A stretch of DNA of 39,127 bases from Clostridia bacterium. GTDB taxonomy: Bacteria; Bacillota; Clostridia; Oscillospirales; CAG-272. Where the stretch lies: assembly GCA_017938425.1 (NCBI GenBank), contig JAGBBQ010000054.1, forward strand, positions 1 through 39,127, in the 5' to 3' direction. Each line of letters starts with the position of its first letter. The first letter of the stretch is position 1. Of the stretch, positions 16,721 to 23,828 are shown in pieces. The position numbers and the translations under genes are program-made. The notes under the pieces were generated by a model. That model was not told the DNA's origin and made no database searches. It worked only from the letters and a program-made list of their open reading frames with translations.

Positions 16721-16749
16721 TTGATTTTTTATAATTTTAATGTTATAAT
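16721..16749 (+). promoter_or_regulatory. Promoter of the secreted-protein gene
   Basis: -35 TTGATT (16721-16726), 17-base spacer, -10 TATAAT (16744-16749). A second TTGACA just upstream (16713) is 25 bases from the -10 and is probably not used. Confidence 0.85.
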
Positions 16750-16800
16750 AGGTATGTATAAAAATATAAATCCGACAGATTTTTTTGAAGGAGAATTCGA

Positions 16801-19308
16801 ATGAAGAACTTTAAGAAACTCACCATCCTCTTGCTGTCGCTCGTGATGGCGTTTTCCTGCCTCGCTGTCTTTGCATTCGCTGCAAATGACGAGGATGCGA
16901 AGATCGCACAGATCGGCGCTCTGATCGAGTATTATAACGAAGAGGGAATCTACGTCTGCGATGCCTTTGACGGCGCAAGCGCGGGCGGTGCTCTTACTTT
17001 TGCGGAGGAGTCTGCAGGCGAGTATGCGACTATGGGCGGTAAGACCGTGTATAGCGCAACGCTGGACGGTAAGAACGTGCTTTTCTCCCCCGAGATCCAG
17101 GTTTCCGACGATGCCAAGAATGTTGCTGTCGTTTACAGCTTCTGCGTGACCGCGGGTGCCGGGGCAGATAAGGGTTATCTTGCTCTTGAGTTCTCCGGTT
17201 CTTCGCAGACGGTGGATTCCACCGACGCGCAGAGCGTTCTTGTTTTTGATTATAATGAAGGAAAGGCTTACTTTGCCGCAATGGATGCAGGCAATATCCT
17301 TTCTTCTCAGGAGATCGCCGGCCTCGTTCCCGAGAGCGGCGCGTGGTACACCCTCTCTATGATTTACAACGTATCGGCGAATACCTTCAAGGGTGAGGTC
17401 GAGAAGGAAGGCGGCGAGGCGTTTGGCTTCGAGTATTATCTCGAGGGCATTGCAAGCCTTACCACGCTTCAGCTCCGCAGCCGCAACCTTGGCAACGCCG
17501 GTGTTACCGTAGCCTGGGATACTCTCGAGGTCTACGAGGGCTCCTTCATCCGCTCCAACCTTGCGGGTGAGAGACAGAAGGCTCTCGATGCAAAGCTTCT
17601 TGCTTATATGCAGGAGTATGAGACCGCTTCCGATGCGGTGAAGGCTGCGATCGTTAAGGCGGTGGACGATCTGCTGGCTCTCGGCTATGTGCCCGCGCCC
17701 GGCTCCGAGACCGAGACGTTCTTCAACGAAGAGTTCAAGGCCGAGCTTGTGGATTATCACTGGGCTACCTTCGCAGAGAAGGTAAGCGCCTTCGATGCAA
17801 GCATGAAGTTTGACGCGCGTTATGCCGCTCTTGTGGATGCTAAGGCGATCGACGCCGCATTCCCCGCAAGACCCGCCGGTGTTTCCGAGGCGTTCTACAA
17901 CGAGATCGTTTCCGCATATACTGCAGAGGCAGAGGCTCTTGCAGTGATCGAGCAGTACGCGAAGGTGCTGATCGGTATGGTTTCCTTCGATGTTGAGCAC
18001 TGCGATTACGCGTCTCTTCTTGGCTGGCTGCTCAATTTTGAGGAGGCAAGAGAGTCTCTTCTCAGACAGGACGGATCCTACGACGATACATACTTCGGTC
18101 TGCCTTACGCCATCGATATTTACGAGGCTGCGCTTGACAGATTTGCTTCTATGAAGAAGTCCGCGCTTGACTTTATCGCGGCGGTTGACGCGATGCAGAA
18201 CGTTGCGGGTGCAAACTTCGGTGATATGTTCACCGCATATAACACCGCACTTGAGATCATGTCCTCTGCCGAGTTTGCGAACATCCGTGACTACTACTTC
18301 GCCGATCTTACCTTTACCGAGGACGGTGAGTACGTGATCTATGACGGCCGTGCTTGCAAGATCGAGTCTGTTGCGGCAGACGGCAAGAGTGCCGTGATCA
18401 CCATCAACTATATGCCTTACACCGCGACCCTCTCGAACTACACGCTGATCCTTGAGGGCGAGGGTATGAGGATCGTATTTGAAACGCTTGACGGCTCGGG
18501 CACCGATCTTGAGGGAAGTTGGCAGGTAGCGGACACCGTTCTGGGCGCATGCGATCTCTTTGAGCTTCGCCGCGGTCACATCGAGACGGGCTCCGCGGCA
18601 TGCAAGAGCCTGATCTCCGAGATCAGCACCGCGCTTCTTGCAAAGGGCTATGACGTTCGCGTTGAAAAGCGTGACGGCGTGCTTGCTCTGTTTGCCGATA
18701 TCCGCTATAAGTTCGAGGAGAAAGGTATCTACTACGGCTATGCAGGCGTAGCAGAGGCACTTGCTTCCTTTGATGCATTCTGCGCAAAGATCGATGCCGA
18801 TAAGGCGAATGCCGATGCGTTCATCGCTCTCGTGCAGGAGCTTAAGACCGCTACCACCTATGCAGAGATCAAGGCTCTGATCGAGGAGCTTGAGCCTCTG
18901 TCCGTTGTCGGTAACGTTGAGGGCTATAAGAACGAGATCTCTACCGTTATCGAGGCAAACGATATCTACATCGTGAATAAGGCGATCGTGGATGAGGCCG
19001 AGGGCAACGCCCGTATCTTCATCGGTAAGGTGAACGAGGCCGTTGCGGCAGACGATCTTCCTACCCGTCTTGCAAAGCTGCGTGAGGCACAGAAGCTTTT
19101 CGGCAAGCTTGAGGATGCCGCTACCGGCGTGACCGAGGCGAAGGAGACCTTCGCTGCCGAGAAGGCAAGCTACCTTGCGGATGCCGCTGCAATGAACGAG
19201 TCTGCGAAGGAGCAGGGCGAGAAGCTTGTCGGCATCGCGCTCTCCAACGTTAAGTTCGCCGCTCCCCAGAAGCTTGTGTTCATCGTCAAGAAGGTTTACG
19301 AGCTGTAA
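16801..19308 (+). CDS. Large secreted protein of unknown function
   Basis: An 835-residue protein with a clear Sec signal peptide (MKNFKK, a long hydrophobic run, and likely cleavage after VFAFA near residue 27). Residues about 50-245 look like a beta-sandwich of the LamG/concanavalin type, ending in LQLRSRNLGNAGVTVAWDTL followed by EVYEGSF. The rest is mostly acidic, alanine-rich helix interrupted by a short beta-rich stretch around residues 495-570 (YVIYDGRACKIESV). No sortase motif, S-layer domain, membrane anchor or catalytic signature is visible, so it is probably released or weakly wall-associated. A strong promoter and AAGGAG site suggest good expression. I do not recognise the family. 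Confidence 0.85.
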   Translation: MKNFKKLTILLLSLVMAFSCLAVFAFAANDEDAKIAQIGALIEYYNEEGIYVCDAFDGASAGGALTFAEESAGEYATMGGKTVYSATLDGKNVLFSPEIQVSDDAKNVAVVYSFCVTAGAGADKGYLALEFSGSSQTVDSTDAQSVLVFDYNEGKAYFAAMDAGNILSSQEIAGLVPESGAWYTLSMIYNVSANTFKGEVEKEGGEAFGFEYYLEGIASLTTLQLRSRNLGNAGVTVAWDTLEVYEGSFIRSNLAGERQKALDAKLLAYMQEYETASDAVKAAIVKAVDDLLALGYVPAPGSETETFFNEEFKAELVDYHWATFAEKVSAFDASMKFDARYAALVDAKAIDAAFPARPAGVSEAFYNEIVSAYTAEAEALAVIEQYAKVLIGMVSFDVEHCDYASLLGWLLNFEEARESLLRQDGSYDDTYFGLPYAIDIYEAALDRFASMKKSALDFIAAVDAMQNVAGANFGDMFTAYNTALEIMSSAEFANIRDYYFADLTFTEDGEYVIYDGRACKIESVAADGKSAVITINYMPYTATLSNYTLILEGEGMRIVFETLDGSGTDLEGSWQVADTVLGACDLFELRRGHIETGSAACKSLISEISTALLAKGYDVRVEKRDGVLALFADIRYKFEEKGIYYGYAGVAEALASFDAFCAKIDADKANADAFIALVQELKTATTYAEIKALIEELEPLSVVGNVEGYKNEISTVIEANDIYIVNKAIVDEAEGNARIFIGKVNEAVAADDLPTRLAKLREAQKLFGKLEDAATGVTEAKETFAAEKASYLADAAAMNESAKEQGEKLVGIALSNVKFAAPQKLVFIVKKVYEL

Positions 19309-19329
19309 TTTAACCGTTAATTATAAAGC

Positions 19330-19359
19330 AAGGGGCTGCCGCTTATGTGGCAGCCCCTT
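19330..19359 (+). terminator. Strong hairpin between the secreted-protein gene and cysE
   Basis: AAGGGGCTGCC (19330-19340) pairs perfectly with GGCAGCCCCTT (19349-19359), loop 8. It is followed by CGTAAAGGAG rather than a U run, so termination may be partial; cysE starts 21 bases later and has no other obvious promoter. Confidence 0.6.
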
Positions 19360-19380
19360 CGTAAAGGAGACACTGTATTT

Positions 19381-20232
19381 ATGAAATCGTACCAGGAGAC
19401 CTTGGCATCCGTCGGAAAGCAGCTGGCGGACCGTGCGGCGAAGGAATATAAAATGCATCACAATGCCGCCGTCAGCGTGCCGAGCCGCAAGGAGGTCATT
19501 TCCATCATCAAGGATCTGCAGAGCCTGATGTTCCCTTCCTATTATCAAAGAGAAGAGAATCGCATCAAGAGCAGGGAAGAGATCCTCTACGCCGTTTTTC
19601 ACGCGCTGAAGCGCCAGATCGGCGCATCCTTCTCCTTAGAGGATAAGAACAGCGTTGTAGATACCGAGGCGATGGCGCTTGCTCTTCTTGAAAAGCTTCC
19701 CTCGATCCAGGATACCCTGCATAAGGATATCGACGCGCTTTACGAGGGGGATCCGGCGGCAAAGAGCCGCGAGGAGGTCGTGCTTTCCTATCCGGGCTTC
19801 TACGCGATCTCCATTTTCCGTATCGCGCATGAGCTTTACCTTCTCGGCATTCCGTACCTTCCGAGAATGATGACCGAGTTTGCACACGAAAAGACGGGTA
19901 TCGATATCCACGCGGGCGCGACGATCGGCGATTATTTCTTTATTGACCACGGCACGGGTATCGTTATTGGCGAGACCACCGTGATCGGCGAGCACGTGAA
20001 GCTCTACCAGGGCGTGACTCTCGGTGCGAAGAGCTTTGAGCTGGATGAGAACGGCAATCCCGTCAAGGGCATCAAGCGCCACCCCAATATCGGAAACGGC
20101 GTTATCATCTACGCCAATGCAACGATCCTTGGCGGCCGTACCTTTATCGGAGACCGCTGCGTGATCGGTGCCAACGTATGGCTCACTCATTCTGTGGAAG
20201 CAGGCAAGACCATTGCCTATAATGAAAAGTAA
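19381..20232 (+). CDS. cysE: Serine O-acetyltransferase
   Basis: Acetylates serine with acetyl-CoA, the first committed step of cysteine synthesis. The 283-residue protein has a long helical N-terminal domain and a left-handed beta-helix of hexapeptide repeats. The catalytic region reads GIDIHAGATIG, FFIDHGTGIVIGETTVIG and KLYQGVTLGAKS, with the Asp and His of CysE in place. It belongs to the longer CysE type (SATase N-terminal helices) rather than the short EpsC type. The frame continues upstream to 19345, but the ATG at 19381 follows AAAGGAG. The cysE product feeds cysteine supply, but no cysK is nearby; cysS lies 8 kb away. Confidence 0.93.
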   Translation: MKSYQETLASVGKQLADRAAKEYKMHHNAAVSVPSRKEVISIIKDLQSLMFPSYYQREENRIKSREEILYAVFHALKRQIGASFSLEDKNSVVDTEAMALALLEKLPSIQDTLHKDIDALYEGDPAAKSREEVVLSYPGFYAISIFRIAHELYLLGIPYLPRMMTEFAHEKTGIDIHAGATIGDYFFIDHGTGIVIGETTVIGEHVKLYQGVTLGAKSFELDENGNPVKGIKRHPNIGNGVIIYANATILGGRTFIGDRCVIGANVWLTHSVEAGKTIAYNEK

Positions 20233-20272
20233 AATGAAGAAAAAAACGATCTTCTGCTACAAGGGCTTCGTG

Positions 20273-21151
20273 ATGAAGGCGATCAGCTTTTCGATCGACG
20301 ACGGAAATCTCCCGATGGATGAGAAGCTGATGCAGATCCTTCGTCCCTACGGCATCCGCGGCACCTTTAATCTGACGAATACGGAAAAGCTCTCGCCCGA
20401 GCAGTACCGTGCCTTTTACGCAGGGCACGGCATTGCCAACCATTGCAAGGGGCATCCGATGGTCTTTGTCCCGGGAAAGGAATATAAATTCTCCCCCGAG
20501 GCTCTGACCGAGGAGAATGCGGATGAATCTCTTCTGTATCCCACGGCAGATCCGCGCGTATTCCATATGTATCCCTACAGGTGGCGCACCTATACCGATC
20601 GCGAGACCTACTATGCCTTCTCGGAGGAGTCGCGCGAGGCGCTTCTCTCGGTATTCGGCGAGTCAGCGGTCAAGGATTTTGTCTGGCCGCACGGTCAGCA
20701 GGCGGATCCCGCTTTGCACGAAATGCTCAAAAAGCGCTATCGCTCGATACGTAAAACGGGCAGCCTCTTGGATACCACGGGCTTTTCCTTGCCTACGGAT
20801 CTGCACGCGTGGACCTATAATGCCGTGCACGATAACCTCCTTTCTGCCGCCGCGCTCTACGAGGCGTATCCCGATGACGGAGAGCTGAAGCTCTTCTGCT
20901 TTGGCGTGCATTCTGTGGATTATGAGAAAAGCGGTCGGTGGGAGGATCTCCGCCTCTTTGGCGAGCGGATGGGAAATCGCCCCGAAAAGTATTGGTACGC
21001 GCCCATCGGCGAGATCTTCGACTATAAGGAGGCCGTGGAGGCGGTCACCGTGTCGGAGGATAGGATCGAAAATCCGACGGATACCGAGATCTATATGCTT
21101 TTGGACGGTGAAAGGATAACTCTTATGCCTCACAGCGCGCTCCGCATATAA
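20273..21151 (+). CDS. Polysaccharide deacetylase (NodB-fold) family protein
   Basis: A 292-residue protein of the carbohydrate esterase 4-like fold. The metal-binding Asp pair is seen in MKAISFSIDDGNLPM (equivalent of TFDDG) and the His pair in NHCKGHP; YPYRWR and DFVWPHGQQADPALHEML are further fold motifs. No signal peptide is seen, so it is likely cytosolic, which is unusual for CE4 enzymes; distant members act on small N-acyl or sugar substrates. The start is uncertain: ATGs at 20222 and 20234 overlap or touch the cysE end without an SD, whereas 20273 has AAGGG 7 bases upstream. It is probably co-transcribed with cysE and ends in a bidirectional terminator. Confidence 0.82.
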   Translation: MKAISFSIDDGNLPMDEKLMQILRPYGIRGTFNLTNTEKLSPEQYRAFYAGHGIANHCKGHPMVFVPGKEYKFSPEALTEENADESLLYPTADPRVFHMYPYRWRTYTDRETYYAFSEESREALLSVFGESAVKDFVWPHGQQADPALHEMLKKRYRSIRKTGSLLDTTGFSLPTDLHAWTYNAVHDNLLSAAALYEAYPDDGELKLFCFGVHSVDYEKSGRWEDLRLFGERMGNRPEKYWYAPIGEIFDYKEAVEAVTVSEDRIENPTDTEIYMLLDGERITLMPHSALRI

Positions 21152-21188
21152 AAAACGCTTTGCAGATCTTACTGCAAAGCGCTTTTTT
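21150..21188. terminator. Bidirectional intrinsic terminator between the deacetylase and ttcA genes
   Basis: CGCTTTGCAG (21156-21165) and CTGCAAAGCG (21172-21181) form a perfect 10-base stem, loop 6. Six A flank the left (21150-21155) and six T the right (21183-21188), so it serves both convergent genes and overlaps both stop codons. Confidence 0.95.
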
Positions 21189-21948
21189 ATTCATTGTCAG
21201 ATAATTTTCCCGCGTCGGGATAGCGGCCGTGCAGAGCAAAGCCGTCCACCTCGCTTTTGCACATCGCGTGAAAGATGCGGTGGCGAAGCCCCTCGTTGTC
21301 GCGCTCCAGCGTATGCAGAAGCTGCTTCATTTTTTCTCTTTCCGTTGCATGGTCCTCGGGGCAGAGGCTCTCCGTGACGGGCAGTGCCTGTCGCCTCGCG
21401 AAATATCGTACGTCCTTTTCCTGCGCGTAGATCAGCGGGCGGATCAGGGTGATCCTTCGGTTGGAAAGATAGGATTTCGGGGAGAAGCAGCCGATGCGTC
21501 CCTCGAAAAAGAGATTCATCATAAAGGTCTCTACGGCATCGTCGTAATGATGCCCGAGCGCAACCTTGTTGCATCCGGCGTTCACCGCCGCGGCGTGCAG
21601 GCTGCCTCTGCGCATTTTCGCGCAAAGCGAGCAGGGATTGGATTCGCGTCTCACGTCAAAAATGATCTTTGCGATCTCGGTCCTTTCGATGATATATTTG
21701 ACCTTCAGCTCGTCGCAAAGCGCTTGAACGCCGCAGTAATCCGCACCCTCGAAGCCCATATCCACCGTGATGGCGACGACCTCGAATTTTTTCGGATAAA
21801 AGAGCCTGAGCCTTGCGAGTGCAGATAGCAGCGCGAGCGAATCCTTGCCGCCGCTGACGCCGACGGCGATCCTGTCACCCTCGTCGATCATCTCATAATC
21901 ATCGACCGCGCGTCTGACGAAGCTGAGCAGTCGTTTTACTTCATTCAT
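21187..21948 (-). CDS. ttcA: TtcA-like tRNA 2-thiolation enzyme (PP-loop ATPase)
   Basis: A 253-residue N-type ATP pyrophosphatase. The PP-loop GVSGGKDSLALLSALARL is at residues 30-47. The CxxC pair in NPCSLCAKMRRGSL (C106, C109) and a later Cys (LCPEDHATEREK) match the three Fe-S ligands of TtcA/TtuA enzymes, which thiolate cytidine 32 or related tRNA positions. GHHYDDAVETFMMNL is the conserved second half of the PP-loop fold. The frame is open to 22020, but MNEVKRLL at 21948 is the natural start; GGAGG lies 12 bases upstream, a rather wide spacing. It is divergent from the amidase gene with 65 bases between. Confidence 0.87.
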   Translation of the reverse strand: MNEVKRLLSFVRRAVDDYEMIDEGDRIAVGVSGGKDSLALLSALARLRLFYPKKFEVVAITVDMGFEGADYCGVQALCDELKVKYIIERTEIAKIIFDVRRESNPCSLCAKMRRGSLHAAAVNAGCNKVALGHHYDDAVETFMMNLFFEGRIGCFSPKSYLSNRRITLIRPLIYAQEKDVRYFARRQALPVTESLCPEDHATEREKMKQLLHTLERDNEGLRHRIFHAMCKSEVDGFALHGRYPDAGKLSDNE

Positions 21949-22013
21949 TGGGGTAGCAAACCTCCGATATTTGCATAGAATAATAACGATACCATAGGCG
22001 AAGGAGAAGGAAA

Positions 22014-22583
22014 ATGGCAATCAAGATCTATATTGACCAGGGCCATAATCCCACGGGCTTTAATACGGGCGCAGAGGGAAACGGTTATTTCGAGCAGGAT
22101 ATCACCTATCGCGTGGGCAGGCTTCTGTACGAGCGCCTGGCGGCGAATCCTGCATTTGAAGCAAGGCTGTCCCGCCCCACGGAGGGAACGATCCTCGGTA
22201 CGTCAAATAACTCGAGCCTGCGAGTGCGTGTTGAACAGGCGAATGCCTACGGCGCGGATCTGTTTATCTCGATCCATACGAACGCGGCGGAGAGTCCGAG
22301 CGCGACCGGCACGGAGGCGCTGGTGTATTCGCCCGCATCTACGGTCGCCGTAGACGTTGCGGATAATATCCTGAGACAGCTGACGCTTCAGACGGGGCTG
22401 CGAAATCGCGGTATCGTCTACCGCCCGGGACTCTACGTGCTCAGGCGAACGCGTATGCCCGCCGTGCTCGTGGAGCTTGGCTTTATCACGAATCCGCGCG
22501 ATGCGGATCTGATGGTGAACAGCCCCTCGCTCTTTGCCGAGGGCATATACAGAGGGATCCTTGCCTATTACGGCTTACTTTAA
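22014..22583 (+). CDS. N-acetylmuramoyl-L-alanine amidase, Amidase_3 family
   Basis: A 189-residue zinc amidase that cleaves between MurNAc and L-Ala in peptidoglycan. All expected ligands and the catalytic Glu are present: H11 (DQGHN), E27 (GNGYFEQD), H88 (SIHTNAA) and E154 (VELGFITN). It is essentially the bare catalytic domain, without signal peptide or wall-binding domain, which is unusual for this family; export by another route or a role on internalised muropeptides is possible. AAGGAG precedes the ATG. Its last 9 bases overlap the end of the convergent zinc-ribbon gene. Confidence 0.92.
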   Translation: MAIKIYIDQGHNPTGFNTGAEGNGYFEQDITYRVGRLLYERLAANPAFEARLSRPTEGTILGTSNNSSLRVRVEQANAYGADLFISIHTNAAESPSATGTEALVYSPASTVAVDVADNILRQLTLQTGLRNRGIVYRPGLYVLRRTRMPAVLVELGFITNPRDADLMVNSPSLFAEGIYRGILAYYGLL

Positions 22584-23207
22584 GCGGATCTCGTCGAGCG
22601 AGAGATAACCGTTTGCCGCCTCGGGGCTGGTTGCAACGAATTCGTAGGAAGCGCCGCAGTCGGGGCAAAAGACCTGAATGCCATCGTCGGTAAAGCGGAA
22701 ATCGTAAGAGCCGCGTCCGCAAGGGCAGGTGGCCTTTCCGTCCGCCTCAAGCTCTCGGACGAGGAAGCGGATCGTATCGTAGACCGCGGGATCGGGAAGG
22801 ATCTCGTCGTCGTTCATATCCTGCGGCTGAATGTCGGAGAGCGAGTCTGCCTCAAAGGCGCCAAGCAGGGTGGAGAGCTTCTCGCTTTCCTTGCCTGCCG
22901 CCTCATCCAGCGGCTCCTTTTCGCCCATCATCGCCACGGTAATATCGGGACTGTATGGGCAACCGAGCGTAAAAAGCTCTCTTTCAAGCAGCAGCGTCGG
23001 TGCAAGCGTGTAGTTGTGCGCGCGCTTGCAGATCGGGCAGGGAACCGAGAGGTTCACCTTGCCGTTTTGCGTTACGATATCGGCGTAGGACTTACCGCAG
23101 GAGCAGCGCAGGCGGCAAAGATCGCCCGAAAGCGCAAATCTGCCGATCAGGGAAAGCACACCCTCTCCGCAATCGGGACAACGGTAGGAAAAATATTTTT
23201 CTTTCAT
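22575..23207 (-). CDS. Protein with multiple zinc knuckles, function unknown
   Basis: A 210-residue soluble protein built around Cys pairs: CPDCGE (10-13), CRLRCSCG (about 31-37), CPIC (about 57-60), CPCG (about 161-163) and CPDC (about 180-183). A zinc-ribbon-like half at each end frames an acidic helical middle. I do not recognise a named family. No nuclease or enzyme motif is seen, so a nucleic-acid or protein-binding role is only a guess. It follows the DJ-1 gene by 15 bases in the FtsK transcription direction, and its SD is weak. It ends inside the end of the amidase gene with no terminator between them. Confidence 0.75.
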   Translation of the reverse strand: MKEKYFSYRCPDCGEGVLSLIGRFALSGDLCRLRCSCGKSYADIVTQNGKVNLSVPCPICKRAHNYTLAPTLLLERELFTLGCPYSPDITVAMMGEKEPLDEAAGKESEKLSTLLGAFEADSLSDIQPQDMNDDEILPDPAVYDTIRFLVRELEADGKATCPCGRGSYDFRFTDDGIQVFCPDCGASYEFVATSPEAANGYLSLDEIRLK

Positions 23208-23222
23208 TTTCGCTCGCTTTCG

Positions 23223-23798
23223 TTATTGGATGGGATAGATCTCGGTGCAGCCGGCAAAGGGGCGCATCGTGCTCTCTGCGATCTCTCTTGCCTTTTCCTC
23301 ACCGTAAAGCACGCGCACGAGCTCAATGCCGAATTCGAAGGCAACGCCCATCCCCTTTGCGGTGGTCACGCATCCGTCGGTCACGACACCGGCGTCGGAA
23401 GAAACGGTCGCGCCGCGAAGCTCCCCCTCAAAGCCGGGGTAGCAAACGGCGTGCTTTCCTTCGAGGATGCCGCGCTTGCCGAGCACGAAGGGGGCGGCGC
23501 AGATGGCGGCCAGACGGCCGCCCTTTTTTTGCACCTCGGCGATCGCCTTGTCAACGAAGGGGGAGGCGTCAAGATTTTTTGATCCGGGCATACCCCCGGG
23601 AAGGATCAGCATATCGGGAAGCGCGGGGTCCGCCTCGGTGTCCGTAAGATCGCAGCTAACGGCGATCCCGTGAGAGCCGATCGCGGTCGCCTTGCCGATA
23701 CCGACCGTCACAACCTTTGCACCCGCGCGGCGTAAAAGATCCAGGGGCGTGAGCGCCTCGACCTCCTCGAAGCCGTCTGCAAGACACATATAGATCAT
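23223..23798 (-). CDS. DJ-1/PfpI family protein
   Basis: A 191-residue member of the DJ-1/ThiJ/PfpI superfamily. The nucleophile Cys lies in the nucleophile elbow LAAICAAPFVLG (C100), with the supporting Glu in ADGFEEVEALTPLDLLRRAG; the length and the ILPGGMPG motif match YajL/DJ-1. Members act as chaperones, glyoxalases or deglycases; which applies here cannot be told. ATGs at 23804 and 23798 are both possible; the latter has the better spacing from AAAGGA. It lies 30 bases downstream of ftsK and probably shares its transcript. Confidence 0.9.
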   Translation of the reverse strand: MIYMCLADGFEEVEALTPLDLLRRAGAKVVTVGIGKATAIGSHGIAVSCDLTDTEADPALPDMLILPGGMPGSKNLDASPFVDKAIAEVQKKGGRLAAICAAPFVLGKRGILEGKHAVCYPGFEGELRGATVSSDAGVVTDGCVTTAKGMGVAFEFGIELVRVLYGEEKAREIAESTMRPFAGCTEIYPIQ

Positions 23799-23828
23799 AA
23801 TCATTTTCCTTTCATTTGCGGTCGCGCA

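Noticed and set aside
16729-18579. 616-codon minus-strand open frame opposite the secreted-protein gene
   Set aside because: Shadow of a real gene with promoter, SD and signal peptide on the plus strand.
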